64,000 nucleotides of DNA. Origin: Scortum barcoo (lineage: Eukaryota > Chordata > Actinopteri > Centrarchiformes > Terapontidae). Shown piece by piece: positions 1 through 11,300 of the stretch. The first letter of the stretch is position 1, and the number at the start of each line of letters is the position of its first letter. A program made the translations under genes and the position numbers. The DNA lies in assembly GCA_023238725.1 (NCBI GenBank), contig CM041540.1, positions 4,408,708 to 4,472,707 of the forward strand, written 5' to 3'. The notes under the pieces were generated by a model. That model was not told the origin of the DNA, made no database searches, and saw only the letters and a program-made list of their open reading frames with translations.

Positions 1-3000
1 ATCTCTGCAGTTTTTAATTGCATCTATTTTTTGCCTCTCCTTTCTTACACTACAGCTGAGAGAGGAAAGGGTCGACTGCATAAATTCTCTTCGCTGGCAC
101 AGTCTCAGCCTTTCACATTTATCTCCCGCTCAGACTATGACAACTATAGATCCCCTCTCCTTTGTACAAGACAAATGACCTTATTACCGCGGAGGGCCAT
201 TCAAAATAGGATCATGTCAGGCATGGCCAAAGCGCTTCTGAGGAAATACAGACCTGCCCGGGCGAGCCGCGCTGCCGTTTCTCAGGGAAACCATCAAAAG
301 CACATTTTACAGACCAAACGAGTTTTAGAGCCTGTTTGGGCTTTCAGCACACATCAGGAGGCTCATCCAGAATCGCTGCCGGACTAAGCAGCGGTGTCGG
401 TTTCTGTATAATTTAATACCGTACGGGCGTTTGTGAGAGAGCACCTTCCACTGAGGCTGATTTGCCGCCGAGGACACATTTGTTTTTGCCGTAATGAAGT
501 TTTTTCTGTGTACTGACGGAGATGTGCCTGGAGGGCAGCGCTCCGTCTCTGGTTTACTATTTGTCTGTGTGTGTGCGTTTTGTGTACTGCCCCCCCCCCC
601 CCGTGTTGTCATAGCATTGAGGGGGGAGGGGGTGCAGGCCAGGCACACAATGTTCTCCCTTGTGGGAAATTAGTGTGCATGCATGCATAATTACAGGACA
701 GGGGAGGATTCGTTTTCGTCCACTATGTACATAAAGCCTCGAAGCCCTCGACGTTATCTACAGATCTGTATAACTTCTCCGTTAAATAATTCATCTTTGC
801 AGCTGTGTGCGAGCGACGGTGTTTGATGTCGTGAAGCAGCGCAACATAAACAACCGTTCTCCAGCAGTTTGGGTGGGAAGTTTGGCGTCAGGTTGACCCC
901 CGCCGCTCCAGAGGTCACAGCTGTTACAGTCCTCTTTAAAAGTGGAGCTCATTGATTTGGATCCGGAGAGCGGTGGCGGCTAATGAGCCCAACAAGCTTT
1001 AGTGTCCAATCACAAACCATCAGGCCTGATTCACAATGGCAGACCTGAATAGCATGACTGATAGGCTAATAGACCAATCATATTTGTGTCAGTCATCCAA
1101 AATAGCTTTGCTCTTTACAGTGGATTCAATTTATTTGCATAAAGATCAGAGTGTGTGCGCGGCTGGCTCGATTGTCTGCAAAGTCAAATCAGCAGGATCT
1201 CTGAGGCTTCACTAGGTAAAGGTAAAAAACACATTTTTATCAAACTAAATCGCACCATGGATTTGCAATGGAGAAAATAATACTCAGTTATTAGACACCC
1301 TGAAGATAAATGTGAGGAGTCACAAGATGAAACCGTAAAAGTAAGTTGCATTTTACCATATTAAATTAAACCACCATTCAAAAGTACAACACACTATTAA
1401 TAAGTTTCCAGTGTTTTAAGTAAAAACAAAAAATGCAATGAACTTTGGAAACTCAAAAAATTGCTTCTCTTGAAACTGGTCAGGATTTTTTTTGCAGGCT
1501 TCCTTTTTTTCAAGGCCGAATGTTGGGATCCGGCCGATAACACCGCCAGGTTTGAGCTCCAGCGGGGAAACATCACAGGTGGTCCGCTGTTCAAAGTCTC
1601 TCTCCTAGTGCCTTCACTTCATCAGGTTCACACGTTTCGATGTGATGATGAAACGATGCCAAACTCAATGAAAACTGATGTACATATATCTGTCTGACTC
1701 CAGCAATGTCAACATGCCCAGGTGATCATTGTGCTAAAACCGGTGCTGCAGAATCGGAGAAATAAAGAAACGCCAACATCACACTCATCACTAAACTTAA
1801 GATTTGTGATGCCACTTTTTAAAAAAAAACTCCTCCTCCTGGATATAAATGTCCTCAACCGAGTGTTTCCGCCTTCACGTTCATATCACAGCCCAAAGTC
1901 AAACCAGCCCTCCTCTGAGTGACTCTTCAGATCATTCGCCCTGGCTTCTGCCCCTCAGGTGAGCCACGCTTCTCACTCGATGTTTATGCAGGTTGTCAAC
2001 ACATGACAGAGGACGAAGTCGGGCTGACAGCTGGTTTCCCTCTGCCTGATCGGGGCGGACTGTCGGCCCACAGCTGAAGGTCATTACAGGGCACACACAC
2101 ACACACACACACACACACCTCCTCATTCATATGAAAAATCAGGCCACTTTAGGAGATTTATGGAGGAAGCAGCAGACATCTGGAGGAAGTTGAGTCATCC
2201 AATTACTTTACAGTCATCCAATGTTTGTGTAAAACTTGTCTGCTGACCATCACTTTTTAGGAGCTTTTGCTAGAAAACTTCCTGCTTATATTATTCAGAT
2301 GACTCAGATTCGGTTTCAGAAGACCTTGACAATCCTCGCTGCAGCAGCTCAGTGATAGTTTGATATGAGGATCATGTCATCACAACAAGTAAGGTCATGC
2401 TGTCTCTTTCCTATTAGTGTTATTTTTTATATTTTTTTTTCTTCCAACATCATTTCCCAGAACTCAAAGCCACCTCTGGCCCGTTTGTGTAAAACCTGAC
2501 ATCGATGGAGGCAAAAAGGAAGCGATGAGCCCACAGCCATGGCAACACCTTCGCAAATTTTCACCCCGAGAAGTGGTTCGCTCAAGTGCCACCAGACAGG
2601 CACAGAAGATTTTCCCTTTTGTGTGAGAACGGCTGCACACAAAATTGTTCTCCGTGTCTTGGCTAAGCTCTTTAACAGAGACAAAGCGGTTGTCATTTTT
2701 CCTAACGCCGCCTAATTCCCTTAAATGTCACAGGAACACACTCAGCTGGTGCCGAGCGGAGCAACAGTGTCAACCCTTATTATGAGTGTCTATATTTATA
2801 ATATTAACACATTTATATGTATAGTATTATATATACATCACAAGAAGAGTTTTTAACAAGTGGGGACCATCCTGAAGTAACCTTTAGTGTATTTCCTGTT
2901 ACCATCTAAAATACTTCAAACAATTTTTGCATGGATTGCTGTAAATCTATAAACAGTAATGTCTCTCTTGAAGTGAAAAGCGATAACTTTGGCGATCCCC

Positions 3001-3267
3001 TGACTTTTTTTTATGTAGAACATCAGGTCAAGTTGTATAATTTGAAGGTGAACTTCCCGACAGCCTCAGGTTTACTTTCTGTTTAAGGCTAATGGCAAAT
3101 TAGCATTCACAATATACACAATACACAATAAACACATTATACCAACCACCCACCGTTGTGTTAACACTGTCAAGATGAGCAAACATCTCATTAATATCAG
3201 TCAGGATTATTTACTTTATTGATTAGTTGATTTATGATTGCAAATGTGTTACATTTATTGTTCATCA
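1..3267. other. 5' flanking or 5' intronic DNA, no gene seen
   Basis: There is no ORF with recognisable domains on either strand here; the longest frames (31-387 and 325-648) have no family resemblance. The stretch contains a C13 run at 590-602 and a CA microsatellite at 2092-2118. Whether it is intergenic or inside a long 5' UTR intron of syt1 cannot be settled from sequence alone. Confidence 0.6.
2092..2118. repeat. (CA)n microsatellite
   Basis: This is an uninterrupted dinucleotide run of about 13 CA units. It creates the Cys-Val repeats of a spurious minus-strand reading frame. Confidence 0.95.
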
Positions 3268-3330
3268 GGCGGGTAGTGACCATTTTGCTGTACTTGTACA
3301 GTGACAATAAAGAAATCTTGAATCTTGAAC
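3268..3330 (+). repeat. LINE/SINE-type 3' tail remnant
   Basis: The motif TACTTGTACAGTGACAATAA followed by AGAAATCTTGAATCTTGAA has the form of the 3' tails of fish L2/CR1-like LINEs and the SINEs that borrow them: 'GACAATAAAG' plus a short tandem end, here ATCTTGA twice. No LINE coding sequence is visible upstream, so this is at most a severely truncated copy. The family name is not secure. Confidence 0.5.
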
Positions 3331-3417
3331 TCTACTCCAACATAGTTTAACAAACAAGATTAGTAATGCTGTTTATGCCAATTAATTTATTTTTATTGCG
3401 TTTTTTATATTATCTCA

Positions 3418-3557
3418 AATGTAGCTTGACAGGGTTTCAGTTTAACTTAATCTTCGTGTTTTGGGACGGTGGGGGAAACTGGAGCACCCGGAGAAAACCC
3501 ACGCTGATACTGGGAGAACATGTAAAGTCCACTCAGATGTTAGGCACAGTCCAAATC
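3418..3557 (-). repeat. V-SINE-like core, copy 1 (reverse orientation)
   Basis: The block GGAGCACCCGGAGAAAACCC plus ACGCTGATACTGGGAGAACATG is the reverse complement of the strongly conserved central segment of fish V-SINEs such as zebrafish DANA (GTGGGTTTTCTCCGGGTGCTCC followed by a CCCCCAC-AGTCC box). No tRNA-like head with A and B boxes is evident, so the copy is truncated. A closely similar block lies 373 bases downstream at 3790-3938, including the flanking 'TTTAACTT' leader. Confidence 0.7.
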
Positions 3558-3789
3558 ATTAAATATACACGGTTGGTCTTTGATTATCTCATGCAGGAAA
3601 AAGTATTCGTCCTCTTGCTATTAAGGGGAAAGGTCAATGATTGGCATAAGGATAATTGTTGATTGTGTTTCAGGGGGACAATCCTGGGTAAAGCAGAGCT
3701 GAAGAGGCTCTGCACAGCTGTGGTCACTAATTTACCAACAGCGAAAACCAGCATGAGGACTGGCTTTTTGGGGACTATAATAATGTTTA

Positions 3790-3938
3790 AAATGTCAACT
3801 GACGGGGTTTTAATTTAACTTGATTTTTTTTTGTTGTTTTGGGATGGTGGAGGAAAACCGGAGCACCCGGAGAAAACCCACGCTGATACTAAGAGAGCCT
3901 GCAAAAACCACGAAGATGTTAGGCTACAGTCCAAATAC
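3790..3938 (-). repeat. V-SINE-like core, copy 2 (reverse orientation)
   Basis: This is a second copy of the block at 3418-3557, carrying the same CCGGAGCACCCGGAGAAAAC segment, the same upstream GACGGGGTTTTAATTTAACTT and the same downstream GATGTTAGGC-ACAGTCCAAAT. Similarity extends on both sides of the SINE core, so a local duplication that included unique flanks, or two copies of the same truncated element, are both possible. Confidence 0.7.
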
Positions 3939-4529
3939 AGCAGAAAGGTCAATGGTGAGGACACGAGGAACACGGGTTTGTATTACTGAACTGACTATAA
4001 TCGATGCTCCTAGTAGACAGGCAGCAGTTTTACTCCCATCCCCTCAGTCAATAATTCTTCACTTTTAAGTTGCTTATATGTTTTGTTCAAATGGTTTTAT
4101 AAAATATATTGTTTTCTATTGCAGGATAAATGATAAATGACCAGCTGAATATGTGTAAATCATTGACATTACAATACAAAATAAGTAATTTATATCCAGT
4201 TTAGTGTAAGTTGTTCATTCAAATCTTCACATATTCCACATCTTTCATATATTTCTTCATAAGAATTCAAAAACCTTCAAATATTCATTATCTCAGACAT
4301 TTCAGGACTTATTCAACATTTTACTCAGCTATCCAGTTTAGCGAAAGCCTTTCATTTAATATGTCTTAAAATACGAAATTATTATTCCACTTGCCTATTT
4401 GGTTATTTTAGTTTTTTATCACTCGTCTGGTGTGTGAGAAGGGTTTGATCAGCTGCTCGACCTCAGAAGTTTACTCTTATTTTCTTTTGTCGCTGTTTCT
4501 TTTTTTTTTTCTGGTGGCAAAGTCTGCAG

Positions 4530-4760
4530 CGCAGCGGCAGTGAGTCAGTCACAGAGCGGCGTCAGGACACGCGTCGCCTCGCAAGCTGCTTCCACTTCTA
4601 AGTTAAAGAAATCAGGATATCGCGCCTGACATCCGAGTGGATCCTCGACTCCCTCTCACCCTCTTGCTGCCGCCGTGGATCGCCCGCGGTCGTGCCTTCG
4701 TACGGGGGGAAAAGTCATATCTGAGCGCGCGCTGGGTGTTTCTCCGCGCTCCCTCGTGGG
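4530..4760 (+). promoter_or_regulatory. CpG-dense block, candidate promoter or 5' UTR exon
   Basis: About 30 CpG dinucleotides fall in 230 bases, against a CpG-poor background, including CGCGCC, CGCCCGCGG and GAGCGCGCGC. A consensus AP-1 heptamer TGAGTCA lies at 4541-4547 and overlaps a donor-like GTGAGT at 4540-4545. The block has no TATA box or ORF of note. By CpG density it could be an unmethylated promoter of syt1 about 22.5 kb upstream of the start codon, or a distal enhancer. Strand is assumed from the gene. Confidence 0.35.
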
Positions 4761-4815
4761 ATAACTAACAGCTTGTTCAGTCAAGGGTTATCAGCTGCAG
4801 ATGGCTGGAGACAAT

Positions 4816-4842
4816 AAACATGATCAAACATGATCAAACATG
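4816..4842. repeat. short tandem repeat, unit AACATGATCA
   Basis: A 10-base unit (AACATGATCA) is repeated about 2.6 times. Each unit contains the palindrome TGATCA. Confidence 0.85.
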
Positions 4843-7800
4843 GGGGTGGGTATTTTGAGGCGGCACGTCTTAAGCCAAGTCATGGAGTGACGCAGTGACG
4901 TCCTCTTTTTTTTCCTAATTTTCTCTGCAAATGATCTGTTTGGGTTTTCATCGCTTGCACCAGTTTGACCCTTCATACAAAGGCGGACTCGTGATTGAAC
5001 GTCCTCATTCATCCCAGCTTCTGTACCACCTATAAACAATCTAACAGGTGTAAATGAGATGCGTGGGCTGCCCCTCGCTATTAATGGCTCCTATAAATCA
5101 CCTACTTATCTGAGCTGTGCTAAGCTCGAGATGAATGCTGAGCTTCAGACTTTCTCTCTCCTCCTACAGTGAGCCACCTTCGAGCTATCCCGTCCAGTAA
5201 TCTTGATTAATTCTGTTTACCTCGGCGCAGTCATTACAGAGAATGGGCCCTATAATTTTAGCAGACGATGTCTCGAAGTTGAGAGGTTGACCCCGATCTC
5301 GCGTGCGCTTCTTTCCTCTCAAGGTTACCGACGGCTTTTTAGCAAAGTCAGAGCAGAGAAATTTCACACGTTCCCGGAGTTTGTTCAATATGAGTTTCCT
5401 CTTTAACTGGCAACCATTTGAGAAAAAATTTCCCCGCACTTTAAAGACGATCGCAGCAGCAAGGATGACACAGCACGTCACTTGTTCTAAATCCGCGGAG
5501 CGAAGAGAAATGACAGCGAATAGCACCACGCTGCATCTTCATTTGCCTAATGATCACGCAGGAGAGGGCCCCACTCCAGCCACAATGCAGGCTGATTGTA
5601 TGGCCCTCAGCATCACCAAAGATAGCTCATGCCTGTCCTTACTTCACATCAGTTGAAAACTCTTTTGTGCACAGATAATACCTCAAGAGCATTTATTACT
5701 ATATAATTGTCTCCCCTCGTTCATCTTACACATGCGCATTTAGCAGATGGAAAATGGAGGGTGGGGGCAAATCAGTCCACTTATGTGCCATTTTGCACTA
5801 GAAGATAAAAGTCGTTTTGGCATTTCTGATTGTGCGTTATAACTGTTTCTCTGTTGTGGATCAGCGAGCATAGAAAAAGCTGGTTGAGCTTTTAAACCGC
5901 AGCTGCAATGCCCATGGTGTGATAATAAAATGAAATTTTTCTCGATATAGGAGGTGATCCATCTCTATAATCACGGCCGGTCGGAGCTGAATGTACTATC
6001 AGCAGCAATTTCATATATTCAATTTGTGCTAATCACGCTCGGCCCACTCCTATTTTCTACTTAAGTCATTGAACTGAATGGGGATGAAACTGATTAAAGT
6101 GATATTGTCCTACATGGTTGAATGTGAAAATCTTTGAGTCCTAAAGGAGGCTTTTATAAGAAGGATATGATATTAGGGTCATGCAGCCAAATTAGTTCGA
6201 TTTCAACTCTCTCCGCGTTTAATTGCTAACAAAATGCACTTCTGCTTCATGCCTGGAGCTCACGATATTTTCTGTAACGTATACAAGCTGAACTACAAAG
6301 GGCAGAGACAGAAGAAAGCAAAAAAAGGGAAAACCCTTAGTGCTTGGTCCGGCCACTCCCTCCCTCACTGATCTCAAATGGAGACCCGTAATAGACCAAT
6401 TTCAGCTCTGCCTGGAGCAAACCAGTCCCTTTATTCATGTACTCTGGTCTCTTCCTCTGTGGCCAGATTGCACAGGCACAGGGAAAGAGAGATCCCCACC
6501 CCCCCATCGGCGGGATAAAATGAAAGAAGATGGTAGAGCCGCGAGGTTTGTAGATGGGCACAGCAGAGAACCCACATTATGGATGGTAATGGACTGTTTT
6601 TGTATGCCCGGCTCCCTCCCTGACTCATATTGTTCACTCCGCGAGCTCCCAGGGCGCTGCATCTCACTCCAAGGTCACGGGAGAGGTTGGCGAGGGGGGG
6701 CGGGGACTTAGTCGGAGAGGCCTTGCAGTATTTGGGTCCCCCTGGTGGAGCTGGGCAGGTCCAATCACGGCGAGATCGGAGGTAATAAGCGCTTCTCCAT
6801 CCGGCTGCACACGGGGAGAGTTGAAAAGGAGGACGAGAAAAGAGAAATGTGGCCTGTGATTCAAAGCGTGGCGGGGGGGAGGTAGAGGCTGTAATGAATC
6901 AAAGAAACCTGGTGGGAGAGCAGGGGGGTACATAAAGTATGACCAGTTTGCTGTAAATGTAAAATGTGTAGCTCGTATAACCCTTTTCGTGTCATTTAGT
7001 GACCATTTCTACTGCTGCTGCCTTTCAGTGACTGTATTTCTCTGCAGGATGACACTTTTTTTTCTTTCCTGTAATTGTTGTTATCACTAACGCCTCGGTG
7101 TGGTTTCAGTGCAGCTTCAGCGCTGTGTTGTAAAAGCGCTGTAAAGCTCTAATTGCTCACCGTGATTACGCTCGTTACTGCAAAGTATTTAATATGCGGA
7201 GGTGATGTTTATTCCTGTCCCATTTTACAGCAGGTGGTCAGCTGTTACCTGTCACGCTTATTTACTATTGATTATGTCAGTGAAAATGTACATTAGAGGA
7301 CACTGACTCTGTTATTTTCATCACTGGAGGTCATGCTCCCCAGTGAGTCCAGAAAAACACTGTGTGGAGAACAAAACTCCCCAAAGGGATACGGATAGCA
7401 AAAGCCAAGTGTACCTACAGTATGAAATGATGCGAGATGCACACGGCGAGAGATGCCATCGGCAAAAATAGTAACAAAGAAACTCGAGCGGGAGGAGCCG
7501 GCGTGGTGCGAATCGATTGACACAGCCAGAGCAGCGGGTAGCCATGGCGGCGTCGCTGTTGGGAGTGAAAATTTATTTGTTGCGTGTTCGTTTATTTTTC
7601 ACCTTTATTTAACTCCCTCGACGCTTACGCTGTCTCCGACGAGACCAAAACAGTGAAAGAGCTGACATGAGAAAACACACACAGTCAGTTTACAGTCGGC
7701 ACACAATAAAACACGGCCTGAGAAAAAAGTGAACAAAGTGATGTCTTTGTTACTTTAAGATGATTATAGTCACCATAAAACATTTTGATGCATGCAGAGT

Positions 7801-8189
7801 TTGATAGCTTGGACAGTGGGAGTTTTTCCAAGTGAACTCTCTTGTAGATTATTCCAAGGGTATTTAATAGGAAAAACTTTAGTATATAGAGAATATACCT
7901 AGAATATATTATATTATTTTTACGGTATACTGTGTGTGTGCAGATGTGAGAGTATGTATATTTAAAAGCCACAGAATATGCATAAATATGGACAGAAGGA
8001 GGAGGTGGTAAGACTCGGATACCAGTATAAAAGGGTTTTGTGTGCTTTAGAAAAGTGCAAGAGACTGTATTTTACATACTGATCTGCATATCCGGTCATG
8101 ATGATAAAAAAAACCTTGGGTTTCGCTCAAGTGGGTTCAGCGTTCTTGTCTTTTATAATCATCACAATGGAAGAAAACCCCTAGATTAT
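4843..8189. other. noncoding upstream DNA, no gene seen
   Basis: Overlapping short frames on both strands (for example 5185-5656 and 6337-6933) show no domain, no plausible splice context and no codon pattern. The stretch has GC-richer patches (5530-5600, 6430-6930) in an AT-rich background. Parts, such as 5880-6060 with its CTAAT and TAATCA motifs, look like noncoding regulatory sequence, but this cannot be tested without a second species. Confidence 0.5.
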
Positions 8190-8344
8190 GAAACCGTGTG
8201 ATTGTTCAGAGCGCCTCAGTGTCTTCGTGAAAGGACTTGTTTGAATTCAGGATGTTTGTGTGTCGGTCTCGCACTTTTGAGCATCCTGAATTCAAACAAG
8301 TCCTTTCACAAAGACACCGAGGTGCTCTGAATAATCACAGTTTC
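8190..8344. repeat. long near-perfect inverted repeat (65/63-base arms, 27-base loop)
   Basis: The left arm 8190-8254 and right arm 8282-8344 are reverse complements, with a perfect core of 28 bases (GTGAAAGGACTTGTTTGAAT then TCAGGATG) next to the loop. The outer arms differ by four substitutions and a 2-base gap. The loop holds GTCGGTCTCGCACTTTTGA. Just outside the right arm, at 8346-8372, the complements of its two halves (GCGAGACCGAC and TGAAAAGTGC) occur in swapped order. There is no terminal target-site duplication or transposon-like end. RNA from either strand would fold into a long hairpin. Confidence 0.9.
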
Positions 8345-11300
8345 AGCGAGACCGACAACCTTGAAAAGTGCAGAAAAGAAGTGGTATTTGCCTTGTGGTG
8401 GACGCGCTTTGTATTTACTAGAAGTTTTTTTTGAAAAGCCGGCTCTTTCCAGCCTCTCTCCGAGTGCTGTCAGATGGAGAACAGCAGTGAGGATTTGGAC
8501 AGCGTGTTTCTGTGTGCTTTGACCTCCGCTGGGTTCTGGAGTTTTTGGCTCGGCGTGGTGGCGGCCCGCCGGCCTCTCCTCCGTCTGATCGGATTGGGCC
8601 GCAGTTGAATGACACAACTGTTTGCCGGTGCCCAGCGGATGGCCGACTGGCATGCTGCTCGCGCCAACCTGGCTCTCCGCTGACACGTCTCGCTGGGAAA
8701 ATATCCCTCCAATCCAGTGCCACCTCCCCAAATCTCCTGCTGTTTACCAAAAATAAGAATTATCACAGCGGCGCATCCTGCCTCACATTGTCACTGCTCG
8801 TCATTTAAATTACCAAATGGTACTCATGCTCGGTTAATTAAAACGCTAATTTGAATTTCCAAGTATCTGGATTTTGTAATAAGACATTTAGGAAAAAAAA
8901 AAACAGGCCAAAACTGACAGGGTGGTGAACAGCTAAAGACAGCTTTTATAATAGATCCATTCAGCACATCACAGCGCTGGGAACTGCTAAACAAGCACTG
9001 ATACTTGTAGATTTGCTGCCTCCCCCTCCGGACTTCCTTTTGGTGGTGAGTTTTTCCAGCTGGCCGGCCTCGGCGCTTTCTAGGGTGAGAGAGTGAAATA
9101 GCATTGGTGTGGGCTGTTGCCGGGGACGGATGTCAGGAAGGATCGCACACTGGAGCCGGCGAGCCCTGACATGCCATCCTGTATAAGAAGAAAGTAATTG
9201 GCGCCTTAATTGGCATGCCCCCAGGGCCAGAGCCAGTTCCCGGGCCTGCCTTCAGCCTCGGTGTGAGTCCAGTGTCAGCCTGGTGTGATCCGAACTGAAC
9301 AAGAGACAAGCTTGAGCTAAAAAGGCAGCTCCTTCCTCCTCCTCCTCCTCCTCCCACACTATATTATCCTCCAGCAGCTCGGTGTCTGCAGCTCTGGTTA
9401 TATCCCTCAGGGGGCACTCTCTTCTCCAGCCAAACACCCCAGCCAGTCAACTGTTAAATCAGACTGGGATCGATAGGAATTACAGTACTGCCGCTGTTTC
9501 AAGCAACCTCGCTGGAGACGCACCGTCATGATCTTGTCTTCTGCTTTTATTTTTGTCTCTTTAAACTTAAAAGTACATTAAATAATCTCTGATAGAACTT
9601 TTAATAGGGCTCATCTTTTCATCCTCCCCTCTTATTAGGGCTGAAAGTCCAACAGAAACACCACAAGAAGGTATCAGCCTGTCGTTACGCACCGCACAGT
9701 GATGGCGAGATCTCTTTTCAGGTTTTATAAAAGATTTTTTGGCTTAAATGTCTTGTGATTTATTGGGGTGGAAAGGAAGATTAAGTTTTCAAATGGGAGG
9801 GAATGGGAATGGGTGACGTTTTGCTTCAGAGTTTGAAAAAAGAAACAAACTTCACCACCTGGAGACACAAAAGTTGATTTTCACTGATCTTCATCAACAT
9901 TCCTGTAAAAAACTGCACATTGTCGACTGCGCCCGTTGCAGCAATAAAACTCTTTCACTTCTTATTGCCCCTTTTAATCAACAGCCCGTTGACTTTTACA
10001 GTGCGGTTGATAGTTCTGCTCTGGATTTGAAAATGTAGAGGAAAAAAAAAGCTTAAGTGTTCGCAGCATCTGTTAGTCATCTCCTAGCTTTAGTCATAGT
10101 CATCTGCTGAAAGCTTTTGCGCCGCATCTGAATGAGCAAAACATCTCATTTGAATCCACGTTTAACAAAAAAACAAAAAAAAAAAAAAAAAGATGAAATT
10201 GATTGTGTGTCTATAAGTGGGGGATCGGTGAAGTCAGAAGGCTCAGTGACTCACGAGAAGCCATGACAGAGGAGTTTATATACCGAGGGAATTTCTAACA
10301 GTCCACTTGGAATTAAGAAGTGCAGTGCAGTCGGATGTGTACGGGGGGGTTTTGGGCCTGGGCCTGATCCGCTCTGACAGGGTGGTGTGTCAGATGCAGT
10401 TCTCTGCAAAGCAAGCAGATTGGAGTTTACTTAGACGAATTCCCTGGCAGAGCTTCTCTGGAGGCAGAAATAATCTCAAGTGTTGTGTAACTGAGCTGGC
10501 GGAGGGAAAAAGAAAAAAAAAAATCACAACTTTGTGCAAGATGGCAGCTGAAACCTGAATGCTGAAAGACGAATGTGGTTCAGAATCGAGATGAAAATGC
10601 TGATTTTTATTTTGTTTTTAGAAATGAAAATGTAATATATGTGAAAGGACTCCCTGAAAACTAGATCATCTCAAGGAGTTTGTCCATAGAAATGAAAAAT
10701 TGATTAAAATATTCAGGGATAGTTTGGCTAATTTGAATTTTGAGGGCAGCTAAGCTAACTAGCTGATACTGATACTTTAGATCACTTGTAACAAAAGCAG
10801 TGGTATGCAGAGTAAATATCACTGTTTATTAGGTGCTTTACACTCAAAAACTCAACTTTAATCAGCTTTATCAGGACTGTGTGGACAGCATAATCAGACA
10901 ACCCACCAAATGTGATTAGATGTTGACGCATATATCGCTAAATCCTGATCGGACCACATAGGTATCATGCGACATAACCTTTTCCATCTGAGTCCAGCCC
11001 GCGGAGAAACAACCAAACTTTGCCGAAAACTGGGTTAATGCAGGATCTCCTCATTCAGATACAGGAACCGATTGCTAGTGCCTTTAACATAACATTGACG
11101 AGCTATCAGCTTACTTCTTGATGTTTGTAAAATGGTCATTTAGTTACATTCAGTGTGGTTTTATTCAGCCAAACATTACATCCGTCACCACAGTAGCTAT
11201 ATAGTATATGTCCCTTCAGCACCGCGGACAGCTCCAGTACAGGATTTATATAAAGAGGCAGTATACGTCTACAAACACACTCAGTTTAGTCAATGAAAAG

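Noticed and set aside
6337..6933. Overlapping 74-123 codon ORFs on both strands
   Set aside because: All are low-complexity, rich in Pro, Arg and Gly, without motifs. They look like chance frames in a GC-richer patch.
8190..8344. Possible microRNA precursor
   Set aside because: The arms are too long and too perfectly paired for a typical animal pre-miRNA. I kept it as an inverted repeat.
8306..8808. Cluster of overlapping ORFs on both strands
   Set aside because: No frame shows domain similarity or codon bias. They arise in a GC-rich noncoding stretch next to the inverted repeat.
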